Below are positions 25,394 to 37,689 of a stretch of 64,000 nucleotides of DNA, one piece after another (position 1 is the stretch's first letter; every line of letters begins with the position of its first letter). The stretch comes from Peromyscus leucopus. Lineage: Eukaryota > Chordata > Mammalia > Rodentia > Cricetidae. The notes beneath the pieces were generated by a model. That model had not been told where the DNA came from. It saw only the letters and a list, made by a program, of their open reading frames with translations, and ran no database searches. The DNA lies in contig NC_051068.1 of NCBI RefSeq assembly GCF_004664715.2, forward strand, positions 56,120,953 to 56,184,952, written 5' to 3'. The position numbers were made by a program, and so were the translations under genes.

Positions 25394-25496
25394 CGTCTAT
25401 AATTAGTGCTCCGGCTATTTTTCATTGTTACGGGCAACGCATCAATCAAATGTTAAAGAGCCACCCTAGCCAATGCAAACAGACAAGGTCAAACTG
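25394..25496 (-). other. Candidate cassette/poison exon in Rapgef2 intron (unproven)
   Basis: On the minus strand, a pyrimidine tract ending CTGCCTCCCACCTCAG (AG at 25498-25497) is followed 103 nt later by the strong donor ACG|GTAAGT (GT at 25393-25392). The 103 nt hold four CpGs, which is many for this intron, and no recognised repeat. All three frames contain stops; entered in phase 0, the stop is codon 17. Its length is not a multiple of three. If used between the alternative first exon and the next coding exon, it would truncate the protein. It could also be a non-coding exon or a chance splice pair. Confidence 0.3.
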
Positions 25497-26295
25497 CTGA
25501 GGTGGGAGGCAGCTTGTTCTTTTTTGTTTGTTTTCTCAATTGGGTTTTCTTAAACCTGGTCTCGTTAACATACATCACACTTACCAAGCTAGATCTTCAG
25601 ATTACAGTCTTTCATCTCTTACCTACCAGCAACTGAACCTAGCGCTCCTCTCTAACACAGGCCCTGCCAACAGTGATGAGTCTGCTGCCCTCGGATCCCT
25701 CTGTATCCTCACTCTGTGCAGCCCCCTGCTTTGAGTCCCACATGTTACTCTGCCAGCCTTGAAAAGCCTTCTTTATTCTTAACAGCTGACAAACAGTTTT
25801 AAATTCCAACCATACTCACAACACATGGCACACAAGGGGGAAGAACTCATTCAAGGTGGGATTTCTCATGTCTCCATAAAAGCCAAGCCTCTTTCTAAGC
25901 ACCAATTAGAAGAAATAAGAATATTAAATGTTACGTAGTGTGTGCTCCTGAATTCCTACCACTGAGACAGAGCACCAACAAGACTGAAGAGAGATGGAGG
26001 AAGTCAGGCCAAGCAAAGTACAGCGAGTCAAGCTGAGAAACTGGAAAGGAAAGGGGCAACTGCTTGAAATTAGACCAGCTTGCCTGGAATTTTAAAAGCA
26101 TAGAGGAAAACCATCCAAGAAGGGATGCAATACCTTTTTAAAAGGGCTTTAGGAACTTACAACATAAGCCAAGCCATCCTTCATCTTCTTGGCCAAGGAA
26201 CACATAAAATGTCAATGTAATTCAAGTACTTGGGAGACTAAAAAAGAGGGTCTTCACCCCACCCCCAACAAAGGAAGAGAGAGGAGAGGAGAGGA

Positions 26296-26480
26296 GACTA
26301 AGGATGAGATGTAGCTCAGGTGTTCAAGTGCTTGCCTAGCATCCATAAAGTCCCAGGGTCACTCTCCAGTAGTACATGAACTAGGCATGGTGGTCCATGC
26401 CTATAAATACAGCACACAGGAGGACCGGAAGTTCAAAATTATCTTCTGCCAGCCTGAGATATAGGAAACCCTGATTCAAA
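26296..26480 (+). mobile_element. B4-type SINE (ID plus B1)
   Basis: GATGAGATGTAGCTCAGGTGTTCAAGTGCTTGCCTAGC (ID half), then AACTAGGCATGGTGGTCCATGCCTATAAATACAGC...GGAAACCCTGATTCAAAA (B1 half). A GA-rich tract follows to 26536. Confidence 0.75.
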
Positions 26481-26767
26481 ATAAGAAGGAAAAGGGAAAG
26501 AGGAAGAGGAAGGGAGGAGAGGGGAGGGGAGGGGAATGATGAAATGGACCCTATGGTTCACACAAGTCACAACTGCATAGATGGAGGGAGATGGTTCAGT
26601 GGTAAAGCTGGGTCACTCTGGCACTAACAGGAGGTAGGAACAGCAAAACGTTTCTGCTTTCAGTGGAGCCAAGAGACTATGGTAAGGTAATTAAAAGTTA
26701 TAAGGGAACGGCTAAGGAAACTAAGACATGAAGTTTGTTTCAAGTGTTAAGCAGCAAGTGAGAAGAG

Positions 26768-26866
26768 GTGGCTCCCACCTCCTGTCTCAGCTACTCAGGA
26801 ACGTGAGGCAGGAGGATCACTTCAGGGTTAGCTAGGCTACACAGCAAGGTCCATACTTGAGGCTTA
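26768..26866 (+). mobile_element. B1-like SINE fragment
   Basis: TGGCTCCCACCTCCTGTCTCAGCTACTCAGGAACGTGAGGCAGGAGGATCACTTCAGGGTTAGCTAGGCTACACAGCAAGG. Confidence 0.65.
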
Positions 26867-27747
26867 AACCAATGATAGATCCATAGTATGAAAGAGCTGG
26901 GGGTTGGGAGGCACACAGGGGCACAGAAGGCCAGGAGGAAGAAACTGGGATCCATGACATCCTTTCCCAGCCATCCCACTCCAGCCTCAAGGTAATTCAT
27001 TTCAAAAAGGAAAGACGCAATCTTAAGCACGCCAAGCAACATGCAGTTGAATTAGGTACTTTTGACCACAGTACCACCGCTTTTATAAGAATGGTGACTG
27101 CAATGTCATGTGTACCAAGAATAAAGAGCAGGTAAAAGGCCAACGCTGTTCTAAGTTTTGTGCTTCATCTGTTAACACTGCGGTCAAGGTTATATACTTT
27201 ACACACGTGTGTAAATTACAGGCCATTTGGCCACATGAGGGGGGTGTTCTAGACCTAAGTTTAATGCAAGATAACGGCCTAGGCTGCAATGATGAGCAAT
27301 GCACATTCCTGAGTCCTGTGTGTCTTTTTCTTTTAACTTCAGTTTCTTCGTTTCTAAAGGCAATCCTACATCTTTCTTCGGGCTCTGTTGTTGGAATTCA
27401 GAAAGATAATGTGAAACATGGTACCTGACGTGCAACAAATGCTCAACAGTGGCAGCGACTGCAGTGATTCCTTCCACATAAAGCAGGCACTCCCTTCAGT
27501 ACACCACCTTGTCCTACTATTTAATCACAACTTGCAGTATGGATTAAGGTAAAGACAAAACGCTGCATAAATCAATAATTTCTGTAAAATTTTTCAAATA
27601 GAAAACGGGTTTATCAGTTTGACAGTAGCAAGGCCATTATGTTAAAGTGGCCAAATTGAAGGATTTACAGAGTTTCGGAGTTGCCTCAAATTGTAGAAAG
27701 TCTTAAAAAGCTGATATACTGAGTAAAGGAGACATTTTGTTTAGTTG

Positions 27748-27853
27748 ATTTTAGAAACAGGGCTCACTATACAGCCAAGCTGGCCTCGAACTTGCAACCC
27801 TCCTGGCTTAGCATCCCGGTGCTGTTACGGGTGTGCACCACCACACTTGGCTT
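27748..27853 (-). mobile_element. B1 SINE, antisense
   Basis: GAAACAGGGCTCACTATACAGCCAAGCTGGCCTCGAACTTGCAACCC...GTGCTGTTACGGGTGTGCACCACCACACTTGGC. Confidence 0.75.
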
Positions 27854-29648
27854 GAGTAGAGACTTTTAATGCTATCCCAGCATTTTCTCCAATTTCCAGA
27901 GAGTGTGAAAGCTTTTCCCATACAACATGGATTTGCAGTTATTACAATTATGGTTTTTTTGGTAACACATCTCTGAAATGTGAACAATGCTATATTTTCA
28001 AGATCTCACAAGGTATCTATATTTACAAAATGGCAACATTCCTTCCTACAAGGGCCAACTAAAAATCATTATATGAAATTAAAGCAGCCGTGTGCATTGA
28101 TGGATTTCTGTAATTGTCTTCTTGTTATCAGTGAGGCCCACAGAAATGGGATGGAGATGAGAAAATACACAAAATTCAAATGTTTTAAAACCTCAAAAGG
28201 TTAAATAAGATTTTGCTAATCCAAAAATCCAATTAAATGAGAACACTTAATAGTATTGACTATGCATGGGCTAAGCAACAGAGATGTCTACTGAGTGAGG
28301 CAGAAAATAAAGAATAACACTTGTATGATGTGGAAGATTCTTCCAAAACACTGTTAATGGAGTCCCCTAAAACTGTTTTCATTGTTGTAGTACCACACTT
28401 CCTTCTATAATCCAAGTGGGGACGGGAGCCATTTAAACAGCCACAGACAGTACAGAGAAGCAAAACCTGAAATAGTTTTGAATTTAGTGGAAATGACTCA
28501 ACTGAAGTCAGGTATGACATTTTTCTGGTATAACAGCATAGGAGCAAAAAAGAGCCTTCTTGTCTATTCCGCTCACCACTATGGACTGAACCACCACTGC
28601 CTGAGAACCAGAGTTGTTTTCTCTGACCCAGCTCCTCATGCATTCTGAAGTCTGACTGCCAAGTGACAACATGTCAATCAGAATGGATGAGACAATGGCC
28701 AACAGCAAGACCTCAGAACCACAAGTTGCCCGCACCCTGTATTCTGTGCCCTGGGTGCAAATCCCAGCATTTCATTTAGTGAGATATAAAGTACTTAATG
28801 GAAACAAATCGGAGTGTAGAACCACAACTCCCTGTTAATGCGCTGATATTTGGTGCTCTCTATTAAAAACAGCTCATTTTCACACAACTTTAAGAGGTTT
28901 TCCTTCCTTGACCCATCAGTGATGCTAATAATTTTCTTTGTTAAATGTCTATTAGGAAAAATGCCACCCCTTCCCATTTTGGGAAAGGTTACATGAGAAA
29001 GGTGCACAGTGAGCCTATGATCTAAATCTTCTGATGTGCCTCAAGTGCAGATTAACAGGCATTCTTTACCTGAAAGCTGTAACTACCAGGAGCTAAGTGA
29101 CAAAGACCTGGACTAAAATCCAACTCCAAGGGAAGTTCTCTTTGACAACCTTTCTTCTGTGAAATGAGGTGAATAGTTGCTCTTTTCTAGATGAGGTCTG
29201 AAGAGATTTAATCAGGGAAGCATGCCTAGAACCCCCAGCAGGACAGGGCTGGGAAAAAAAACAAAAACAAAAACAAAAAACCCACAGCACTGAAATCTGC
29301 CAGCAAGCAGCTCCAACTGAAGAACAAGAAGCTCATTCACCAGGTGAGGCGCCACCTCCGAGTCACAGCACCTAAGGAACTTTCCTACATCCAACTGAAA
29401 TGCTGATCACTGAGTGACGACAGAACCCATTACATTGACAAACCTAAACCTAAATACTCTAATTCATGGCATCCTATTTGCTAATTTTCAAGGCTTGGGT
29501 GGTTTACACGTATGAAGTTTGACGATATTGCATCACTTCTTAGAATACATGAAAGCTAATTCCTACATCATAATGTACAGGCCTAGGATATGTAAGAAAA
29601 CAGTTCTAAAATGCTTACATATCTGCCTAAACGTGAGCACTTTAATTG

Positions 29649-29650
<2 letters not shown>

Positions 29651-29695
<45 letters not shown>
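29651..29695. repeat. (CA)n with nearby A-run
   Basis: About 22 CA units; an uninterrupted A-run lies at about 29714-29732. Frames on both strands here are repeat artefacts. Confidence 0.97.
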
Positions 29696-29696
<1 letters not shown>

Positions 29697-30452
29697 CAAT
29701 GTCACAAACTGGCAAAAAAAAAAAAAAAAAAACCTTGTGCCATGGTGACACAAAAGTGTCACCACAGGAGTGCACATATTCCTGGAACAGGAGGCTCTGA
29801 CCTAGAGTTAGACACAGAAATATGTTTCTCACAAACAGCAGTTGCTGCCTGTGGGATTTCAGCAAGACAATCGCATAGCTGACTCATGGGACCAATTACA
29901 AAGGAGCAGTCATTTCTTTCTGTGGCATTAAAACAATACAGTGTACTTTCATCACCCATTAACAAAGGTTAGGAAGTCAGAAGTGGACCACCGACGGTTT
30001 TATTACCAAATCAATAGCCGAAGCCCCCCACCCTCCCGCCCACCTCCACGTGCATTCCTTGCCAGATTCCCATGGGCCGGAACCTCTCATGATGTTTCAC
30101 TACATTCAACCAAAGAAAGGTTTCTCAAACAAACTGGCTGGGCCTTTCGTGAGAACTACATTATTTTCTAATGAGAAAAATCAGCTGTCCAATATTTCTC
30201 AATGCAAGTGGTCTTGCTTAAATAAACTGTTGGTCTCAAGATTTTTAGAAATCACAGCAAAATCACAAGAGCAAGCGAGCTGAAACTCACCCTCCTCCCT
30301 CCCCTGAGCAGACTATCACTACCCTCTAAAGCACCGCTTCCCCTGGAGAAGAGCAACGCTTGCTCCTCTGTGGAAAAGCTCCCTGCCTGCTCCCCACACT
30401 GCCTGCCCCCCAGCCGGGCAGCCTGGGATGCCGGCAGCCCCTGGATACTTAC

Positions 30453-30512
30453 GGACTGCTTCTCCTGCTGGCCCAGCACTCCATGGCTAGCAGGCGCGGC
30501 CAGTGGTTTCAT
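30453..30512 (-). CDS. Rapgef2: Rapgef2 alternative first coding exon (MKPLA start)
   Basis: The minus-strand ATG at 30512 opens exactly 20 codons, MKPLAAPASHGVLGQQEKQS, followed by the donor GTAAGT (GT at 30452-30451) in phase 0. From memory, the shorter human RAPGEF2 protein begins MKPLAIPANHGVMGQQEKHS and continues LPADFTKLHL, so 15 of 20 residues agree and the exon boundary falls at the same place. The start is supported by an in-frame TAA at 30542-30540 and an A at position -3. An isoform starting here lacks exons A, B and the microexon, so it loses the first CNB-like region and its basic linker. The 5' UTR lies above 30512 and its end cannot be set from sequence. The frame running on to 30252 is intron. 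The next exon is not visible in the window. Confidence 0.92.
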
Positions 30513-30550
30513 AATGAAGAAACATATGCTGAACTGAATTTACACATCAT
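30509..30550 (-). promoter_or_regulatory. uORF overlapping the MKPLA start codon (ATGA)
   Basis: In the leader of the alternative first exon, minus-strand ATGs at 30550 and 30547 open a frame of 13 codons. It ends in TGA at 30511-30509, so its stop overlaps the main ATG as ATGA. The context of both upstream ATGs is poor (T at -3 for the first). If transcription starts above 30550, this layout would limit or couple translation of the short isoform. The transcription start is unknown. Confidence 0.6.
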
Positions 30551-31281
30551 GAACCAACCTCTCACGATGGCAAGTCACCCTCCACAGCATGAAATTAAAA
30601 GAAAAAGGGGGAGAGGAAAAAAAAAGAGGGAGGAGGGAAAACCAGGCTGCAGCTTAAAGTGTCACTACTGGTGAGCTTAAAAACCCTTCACACTTGGAGA
30701 CAGAAAAGGAATCAGAGCGACAGTGCTCGGCTCCATTTTTATCACACTGAAACTCTAACCCTCCGAGCCTCTGACAAGGCCAAGGGAACCTCACCCGGCC
30801 TTCAGGCTCCTGAGAGAACAAGATCATTTCTGAGGCTGAAGAACGAGAGGCAAAAGAAAAGGGGGGTAAAAGCTAAAATGGCTGACTGCACACAGATTCC
30901 TCTCCAAAAGGCTTAATACAGAATTATATTAGCCAGGGTGGTGAAAAGCCAGTCTCTAGCATTCAGCCAAGCATTGTTAACACTCTTGTTTCATTTGCAA
31001 TCACACGTACAGACCCCTCCAACCAAGGGAAAAAAAGAGAGAGAGAGAGAGGAAGAGGAAAAAAAAAATCAGGGCAGAGCGTGTGAATCAGGACCTCCTC
31101 CCTAGCTGCTAATGATGCTGACAGTGGTGACCAGTGATCTCTGTCCCACTCCAGTAACCAAGTTTGCACAATTAATCTCAGCGGTATGACACTGATGGAC
31201 ATTTAATGGAATGATGTCTGTCCCTCACACTCAACACAAGCATGCCTGCGAGCCGGAGTCACTGACAGAAACACAGCACAT

Positions 31282-31332
<51 letters not shown>

Positions 31333-31600
31333 CAATCTCAAGAATCATGAGTCTGAATGCAATACACCAATATAATTACATTATTGTGCTTACTTTGGAG
31401 GACCATGGCTGCAGGCAGTTGGCATAGCAACGCACAAGGAAAGCCATTTCCTGGGTAGAGAAAGCTTCCTTTTCTAAATAAAAAAAAATCCCTCTTAGGA
31501 AACCAACGGCATTGCTGCTTCCCGCAGAAAGCAAGACACTGTAGTCTGTCTCTTAACCTACAAGGCTCACACTCGATGTGGTTCTAGTGATGTAAGTGGG
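30551..31600 (-). promoter_or_regulatory. Presumed 5' UTR/promoter of the short Rapgef2 isoform
   Basis: This stretch lies directly upstream of the MKPLA exon and has no SINE. It contains GA-rich tracts (30600-30645, 31030-31070) and a (CA)n run at about 31283-31330. I see no CpG island and no convincing TATA box. The call comes only from position relative to the alternative start. Confidence 0.35.
31283..31330. repeat. (CA)n
   Basis: About 23 CA units roughly 0.8 kb upstream of the alternative first coding exon. Confidence 0.97.
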
Positions 31601-32040
31601 TTTCTCTCTCACCCTCCCTCTCCCCATATACGCTGAAATATTCAGCTCCAACGGTACACACATTCCTTAAGGCTCGCCCCCTCCTCTACTTAACCATTTC
31701 ACTCATTAAGGTAGCGATGGACAAATCAGATAAAGTAACAAGCTCTTGCCTGTATTATATCAGCGGCTGTAGGTTAAGCAAGTCTCAGAGGGATGGAATC
31801 CATTGATTGCTGACTCCAAATAATATCACTGAAGACAGGGTGGGAAAACGGAGCAAGGACTTACTTGAACAGCTTTGAACTAAAATATGATTTTTTTTTT
31901 CCACCAAGGTGGGGAGAAAGGAATCAATGTGACCTCTACCCCACCCTCCATTATTATTGTGCCATTGTAAATTAGCATGTCTTAAGATTTTATAAAATGC
32001 ATGCTTAGCAAGCTTTGTTAAATTTAGAAGATGAAATCTT

Positions 32041-32063
32041 CACACACACATGAGCACACACAT

Positions 32064-32095
<32 letters not shown>

Positions 32096-32106
32096 TACAC
32101 AGATGC
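32041..32106. repeat. Imperfect (CA)n
   Basis: CA run broken by CATGAGCA and CATCA, directly visible. Confidence 0.9.
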
Positions 32107-33144
32107 ACATATGGTCTTGTCAATAATATTATAATAAACCACCTGGTGGGTTTTTTTTTTTTAACAAACCAAACTTCTATAGGTAGAGCTGAAATTAAAT
32201 GAAGATACATCATTCTCTCACAAACTCTTCATTTCACCCAGGCATACAGGTTTACCTGGGAGGCTGCATTACAGCCGACAAGGAATAAGGACACTCCCAT
32301 CAGCCCTCACAATCAGCTCTACCTTTGAAAGGTGGAGAGGACAGAAAACAGTTACAGAAAATATGCCATCTTTAACCGTGGCTTTGGGCAATGTCAGAGC
32401 TTCCTACTGGGGCTCTGGTCTATCTGAAGACTGCATCCATCCTGTTCTTTCTTCCTCTTCATAACAAAAGGCAATTACTCTTTCCAACAGTGATGGCAGG
32501 TTCTTCTCCTTTCCTCCGCCCCCTTCTTAGACTTCTTGCATTACTCATCTGATCTCCACAGATTTGAACAGACTGCTCCCAACCAAAGGTCTGCCCATCA
32601 ACTTGTAAACGCCCATAGCGCTCCTACCCCAAACACAGAATTAAACCAGGCTCGTCCTTACACCCCATGTTCTCCTATGTCTACAGTCTCAGTCCTTCCC
32701 ACACTTCACAACCCAATCTTGCAAAAATTCATTTCTGCTTTCACTGTTTTACCCAGTGTAAAGCATCCTAGGGGTGATGAGGATCAAAGGCCACTTTGAT
32801 CTGATACAGATTCACGTGTGTTTGAGTCACCGTCAACATCGGATACCCATCATACTGTTCCATTCGACTATCTAGTCTTCTCCTGTGCAGGTCTCTCTTG
32901 ATCTCTGCTACCATCCCATTCTAGGAATTACTTTTTTTGCCTTCAAAACCACAAAAAATCAACAGTCTGGATTCACTATACATACTACATTTTCAACCCA
33001 TTTGCCATATTCTTTCCAAGTCTTTGAAAGCCAAAGGCTCGTCATTTCACATCTATCCTCCATCTTCTATGATCCTTGTACAGATTAAAATGTGCCACTG
33101 TACCCGACAACAACAAAATCATCACAGTTTTCCAAGATTTACAC

Positions 33145-33325
33145 ACTTTGGGCGGGGGAGTCAGCTCGGCGGGTAAGACGCTTGCGGCCAAGCCTGACAA
33201 ACGCAGTTTGGTTCGCAGACCCACATGGCAGAAGGAGAAAACAAGTCCTCCTCGCCGCTCCATCCGGGAACTAGGGAGCACACAGGCAAATGTGTACACA
33301 CACACACACACACAATAAATAAACA
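33145..33325 (+). mobile_element. CpG-rich B2/B3-family SINE
   Basis: GGGCGGGGGAGTCAGCTCGGCGGGTAAGACGCTTGCGGCCAAGCCTGACAAACGC, ending CACACACAATAAATAAAC. Many CpGs are intact, suggesting a fairly young copy. Confidence 0.7.
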
Positions 33326-35299
33326 CATTACATACTTTTTTAAAAAAGATTTACATGCTCACACCTGCTCTAGGTCTCTTGGGTTTCTCTTGCTTCCTGG
33401 ACGGGCAAAAAGACCTTAGTAGATGACTTTCTCTACCTAAACTCTCTCCTTTTGTGTCTCGCTCCATTTCAAAATACACCAATTGGTAAAATGTTCTCCT
33501 AGGGTCACCACGAGAGTAGTTCATCTTAACACAGTTGTGATTTTATTTTCTGTCATGATACTATTTCAACCGTTACTCTACTTCCCCACACACACTCTAA
33601 GCCCAGGATGGCTGCTACCATGTCTGTCATGTACAACTCATGGGACTCAGAGCCCCAAGCATGCTTTACAACATGGCCACCTACAACTGTGTTGAACGGA
33701 TGCATCAAATTTTTAGTGACTGGAAATACACACTGGGAAGATCATGTTTTTATCCTTCAGAAAATTTCAAATAGTGTTCTGTAACAGATGTAATTCAAAA
33801 GCAAATGGCACCAAGACCGAGGAATTCAATGAAAATCCACACAAAAATGCACAGGTTAGAAGTGGTATCTATATCCACTAGGACATGACTCAGTCTTCAA
33901 AGGTAGCACACACTAGAGCAGAGTAAACAAGGAGGACAGTGGGCTAAGCGGAATAAACCCGTTAGGAAAGAACAAATGCTGTAAGCCACTCCATTCTGAG
34001 TGTCTAAGCTAGCCAAATTCTTAGGGACAGCCAGGATAGGTGTTCCCAGGTGCGTGTGAGGGGTGGGTATTGATTAGTTATTGATTAGTCTGAGTTTGGA
34101 AGATAAAAAAAGTTCTGAAGGTAGATAGTGGTAACGCTTAAATGGCAATGGGAATTACTGAACTATATACTTAAAGAGGTAACTTAATTGTCACACGCAC
34201 TTATCACAACATGAAGTGGTTGACTCAAGGCCTAGACAATCAAACTCCACATTTTTCATCTAGCCCATCAATAGCCTCATGGTGGTGGTGTCTTGCCTTA
34301 CAACAGGAAGGCTTCCCACTTACTGTCAGCTCTCTCTGGAAAAATGTGTCACTTCTTTCAAGAAGGAAACTAACCTGATAGGAAACCTGAGAGATGAAGT
34401 AAGAAAATCACACGTCCTTAGGTCCCAAAGCTCCTCTGTGCTGGGACTCAGCATGACGGCTTCAGGGTCTGGCTCCATGCCCACAACATTCATACCTTCA
34501 GACGTGGTTCTGACAACTTGGAAACCAATACACTGACATAACTAAGTCAGGTACTAGCTAAGAAATAAAATGAGCCCAAGATTAGAAGAATCCTCCAGTA
34601 CAGATTTTATATGAGCACGGCTAAACCATGAGACTGGGATATAGCCTTGACCTGTGTTCTATCTACCCCATCTCTTAGCTGTCTAGACTTAGAAACATTA
34701 AACAGATCTAGGAAAAACAAAACAAAACCCTTTCTGCTGTGTCAAGAACTGAAAACTTTTCAACTCTAGTTATAATGTGAAGCAAAAAAAAAAGCAGAGA
34801 TCACAGTTCCTGAACCTCCCTAATGGAAAGGCATCCCCACTAAATGTAATGCTGTTCCACTCTTTCTTCTAATATAGTCACCATTTCTAATTACTCAAAA
34901 ATTGAGAAAAATAGTCTGTTCCTTTTATCAGTAACTAATACTCATATTTGGAACTTACTTGGTTCTTACTATTACCCACCACTCACAATAAACTTTACAA
35001 ACAGTTAAGCCCAAAGGATACAAGAAAATGATACATGTATTTTTTTTTTTGTTAGAAAAGGTGTGTAAGGCACAAAATTAGAAGGTTAGAAGACTACAGA
35101 GGTCTAGTTTTAAAATCCAACTATGTCCTAGCAGTTATGCATTGATTTATTCCCTCTTCTTATGCCAGAGGGAAAAATTATGGAAGCTGAGGAGAAGGGA
35201 AGAAGGAAGTCATCCTTGAAAACTAAAAAATCAGAATTTTACAAATCTGATTCCTAATATTTCATTTTTCCCTAAAGAAGTGACATTCAAAAATACTGT

Positions 35300-35515
35300 G
35301 TTCTGCTGCTAAGGAGATGGTTCACCGCCAAGAGCATTGCTTTGAGAGCATGAAGACATGAGTTTGGATCCTCAGCATGGCCTTGTCTGAAACCCAAGTT
35401 CTGGGAGTGGAGACCAGCAGATTCCAGGCAACCAGGTGGGTGGTTTGCCTTACTGAAAATGGGCAGTTTCAGCATCAGTGAAAGACCCTGTCTCCAATGC
35501 TACTACCATAAGTTT
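35300..35515 (+). mobile_element. B3-like SINE, diverged
   Basis: GCTGCTAAGGAGATGGTTCACCGCCAAGAGCATTGCTT...GTTTGGATCCTCAGCATGG...GTGAAAGACCCTGTCTCCA. Confidence 0.55.
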
Positions 35516-35527
35516 TCAAAAAGAAAA

Positions 35528-35740
35528 ACTGGGCTGGAAAAACTGGCTCAGTGCTTAAGAGCACTCACTGTTCTTACAGAGGATACAGATTCAGTTCCCA
35601 GCATCAAGGGTCTCACCATCACCTCTAACGCCAATTCCAGGGGACCTGATGCTCTCTTCTAGCCTTCCACAAACACCTACACTCACATTGTAAACATAAG
35701 CTCACACAGGCAGCACACACATGCATTCTCAAACTTCCCT
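35528..35740 (+). mobile_element. B2 SINE
   Basis: GGGCTGGAAAAACTGGCTCAGTGCTTAAGAGCACTCACTGTTCTTACAGAGG head with a diverged body and CA-rich tail. Confidence 0.8.
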
Positions 35741-35774
35741 CCCCCTCAAGTACATCTTTCAAAAAGGAAAGATT

Positions 35775-35980
35775 TGGAGGTGGGAGGTAGTACTTGAACC
35801 TGGCACCTTGCACATGCTAGGCACACACTCTACCACTTCCTTTTATCTTGAGACACGGTCTGAAGATCCTCAGGCTGAACGTGGACTTACTCTGTTGTCC
35901 AGGGAAGCTTTGAATTTGTGATCCTCCTGCTTTAGACTCCCAAGCAATGGAGATCACAGGGTTGAACCATCAGGTCCCTC
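35775..35980 (-). mobile_element. B4-type SINE, antisense
   Basis: Reversed ID half TACTTGAACCTGGCACCTTGCACATGCTAGGCACACACTCTACCACTTCC, then a B1-like half to about 35980. Confidence 0.65.
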
Positions 35981-37470
35981 CTGAGAAACCCTTTAAATCT
36001 TAATCGTACATTTTCACATAATCTATTTCATCCTTGAGTATACTTCAGATTAGTCTTTCACACATCCCACTGGAAGTGGTCACAGAGTTAATCTATAAAA
36101 TGGTGCTTCCAATTCATTATTAAAAATAACTTGATTATGAAATAAAATATAAAAGAAGTAGGCACATTGCCTGACACCTAGAAAATGTTAACTAAATATC
36201 TCAGTTGAATCTAAATTAAATGCAGGCTTTAAACCCCCTGGAAGCTATGTCAGAATTATCTCATGGAGTACACATAACAATGGCCTGACACTATCCAGAG
36301 ACATACTCTGAAGGAATCTGTATTTTAGGTGGTTTCTCTCTTCAAAAAATAAAGCTTCCTGACAACAAACGATTTACATTGCAGGTGACTCATAACTGAG
36401 AAATTAAGGTGGTAGCCAACCTGTAATTACTATGTTCCACATTCATATACAGCACCGTAAAGAAAAAGGTTAAACGATGAGAGTGTGGAGAGCAGAGAAA
36501 CAGGAACAAGGCCGGTGAGTCACCAGAATTTCCAACACTGGACTTTTAGAAATGCACTTGTTGGAAAAGTGAGCAGACTTCAATAGCAGATTAAATAAGG
36601 CTTACTTCATTTCCTTGAACCTATTTTAAGAAAAGGCCAGACCTCAACCTTGCAGTGTTCAAGGTTTCAGAGGTGGAGTCCTTGAACACTGACTGAAAAT
36701 GCCTGAGAGCCTTTCCTCCAGCACAGGTTTCACACAGGGCTGCCTGCTATATTTCATAAAGCTGACAGTCCAAACATGTAGAATTATACCTTCCCTGCTA
36801 GTCTCCTATACTGAAGTCCTCTGTGACTAATACATTTGCATGAAGACAATGAGCCACTAATGTCCGCTCTGTTTATTTAACAAAAACAGGAAAATACTGC
36901 ATTAGGAACTGTAATATGGGTTAGCTGAGGTCCTGGACCATCGGAGGATTTTTATTTCTGATAATGTCATAATGATCCTAAAGCATGATACACAGTAGTT
37001 GTTCAACCAAAGTATAAACACCTAAACGATTCCACTTGCACTTCACAACTAATGTGTGAAGTTACTACAGTCCTCAACATGAGGAAATGGGCATACATTC
37101 GCTGGGTCACTATAAATATAACTCATTTAATTTTTTAGCAAAATTAGGGGCTTTATACCCTGATACGTAAAAAGAGTAAGGAAACCCACATTTCAGAGAG
37201 ATTAAACGTAAAGCTCTGCACTTAGAGAAGGAAAGTTTTAGGGAGGTGGACAGGGGTGTCTATAAAACTGATCTAGCCAAGAGGTTCTGGACGTGTCAAG
37301 CTTGATTACTGAGAACCTAATATAATTACAGGCTATATCATCAGATGTACGGTATCCACAGCCAGGAAGACAGGATATTCTGCTGTCATTTGAGCTGAAG
37401 GGCTGTGTGAAGAGCAGCAACCCATCCTAGCTCTCCTAGCCTAGGAAAGGCAGTGTGTAAATGTTGTAGT

Positions 37471-37643
37471 CTTTTTTTTTTTTTTCTTTTTCCTTTTTGG
37501 CTTTTTGAGACAGTTTCTCTGTGTAGTTTTGTTGCCTGCCCTGGATCTTGCTCTGTAGACCAGGCTGGCCTCAAACTCACAGAGATCTGTCTGGCTCAGT
37601 CTCCCAAGTCAGGGGTTAAAGCCGTGCGCCACCACCGCCTGGC
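37471..37643 (-). mobile_element. B1 SINE, antisense, with T-run
   Basis: Poly-T, then TTTTTGAGACAGTTTCTCTGTGTAGTTTTGTTGCCTGCCCTGGATC...GCCGTGCGCCACCACCGCCTGGC. Confidence 0.9.
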
Positions 37644-37689
37644 ATGCTGAAAACACCATAGATATTTAGGACAACTGTAAGGAGCTGAA

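Larger units (their letters stand above)
1..30452 (-). other. Rapgef2: Rapgef2 intron following the alternative first exon
   Basis: About 30 kb of intron. The next coding exon of the family (starting LPADFTKLHL, with a SGCSITSDSGSSSLSDIYQ stretch) was looked for on the minus strand and not seen, so it probably lies below position 1. SINE-poor, apparently unique stretches include 4.05-8.7 kb, 12.0-15.0 kb and 27.9-30.4 kb. No other gene is recognised. Confidence 0.75.

Noticed and set aside
30252..30452. Extension of the MKPLA frame past the donor to an 86-residue product
   Set aside because: A strong GTAAGT follows codon 20, at the same boundary as in the human protein as recalled. The downstream part has no family resemblance.
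1..30452. Search for the next Rapgef2 coding exon (LPADF... / SDSGSSSLSDIYQ)
   Set aside because: No matching minus-strand sequence was seen by eye. It is probably outside the window, though a by-eye search could miss it; a translated search with RAPGEF2 would settle it.
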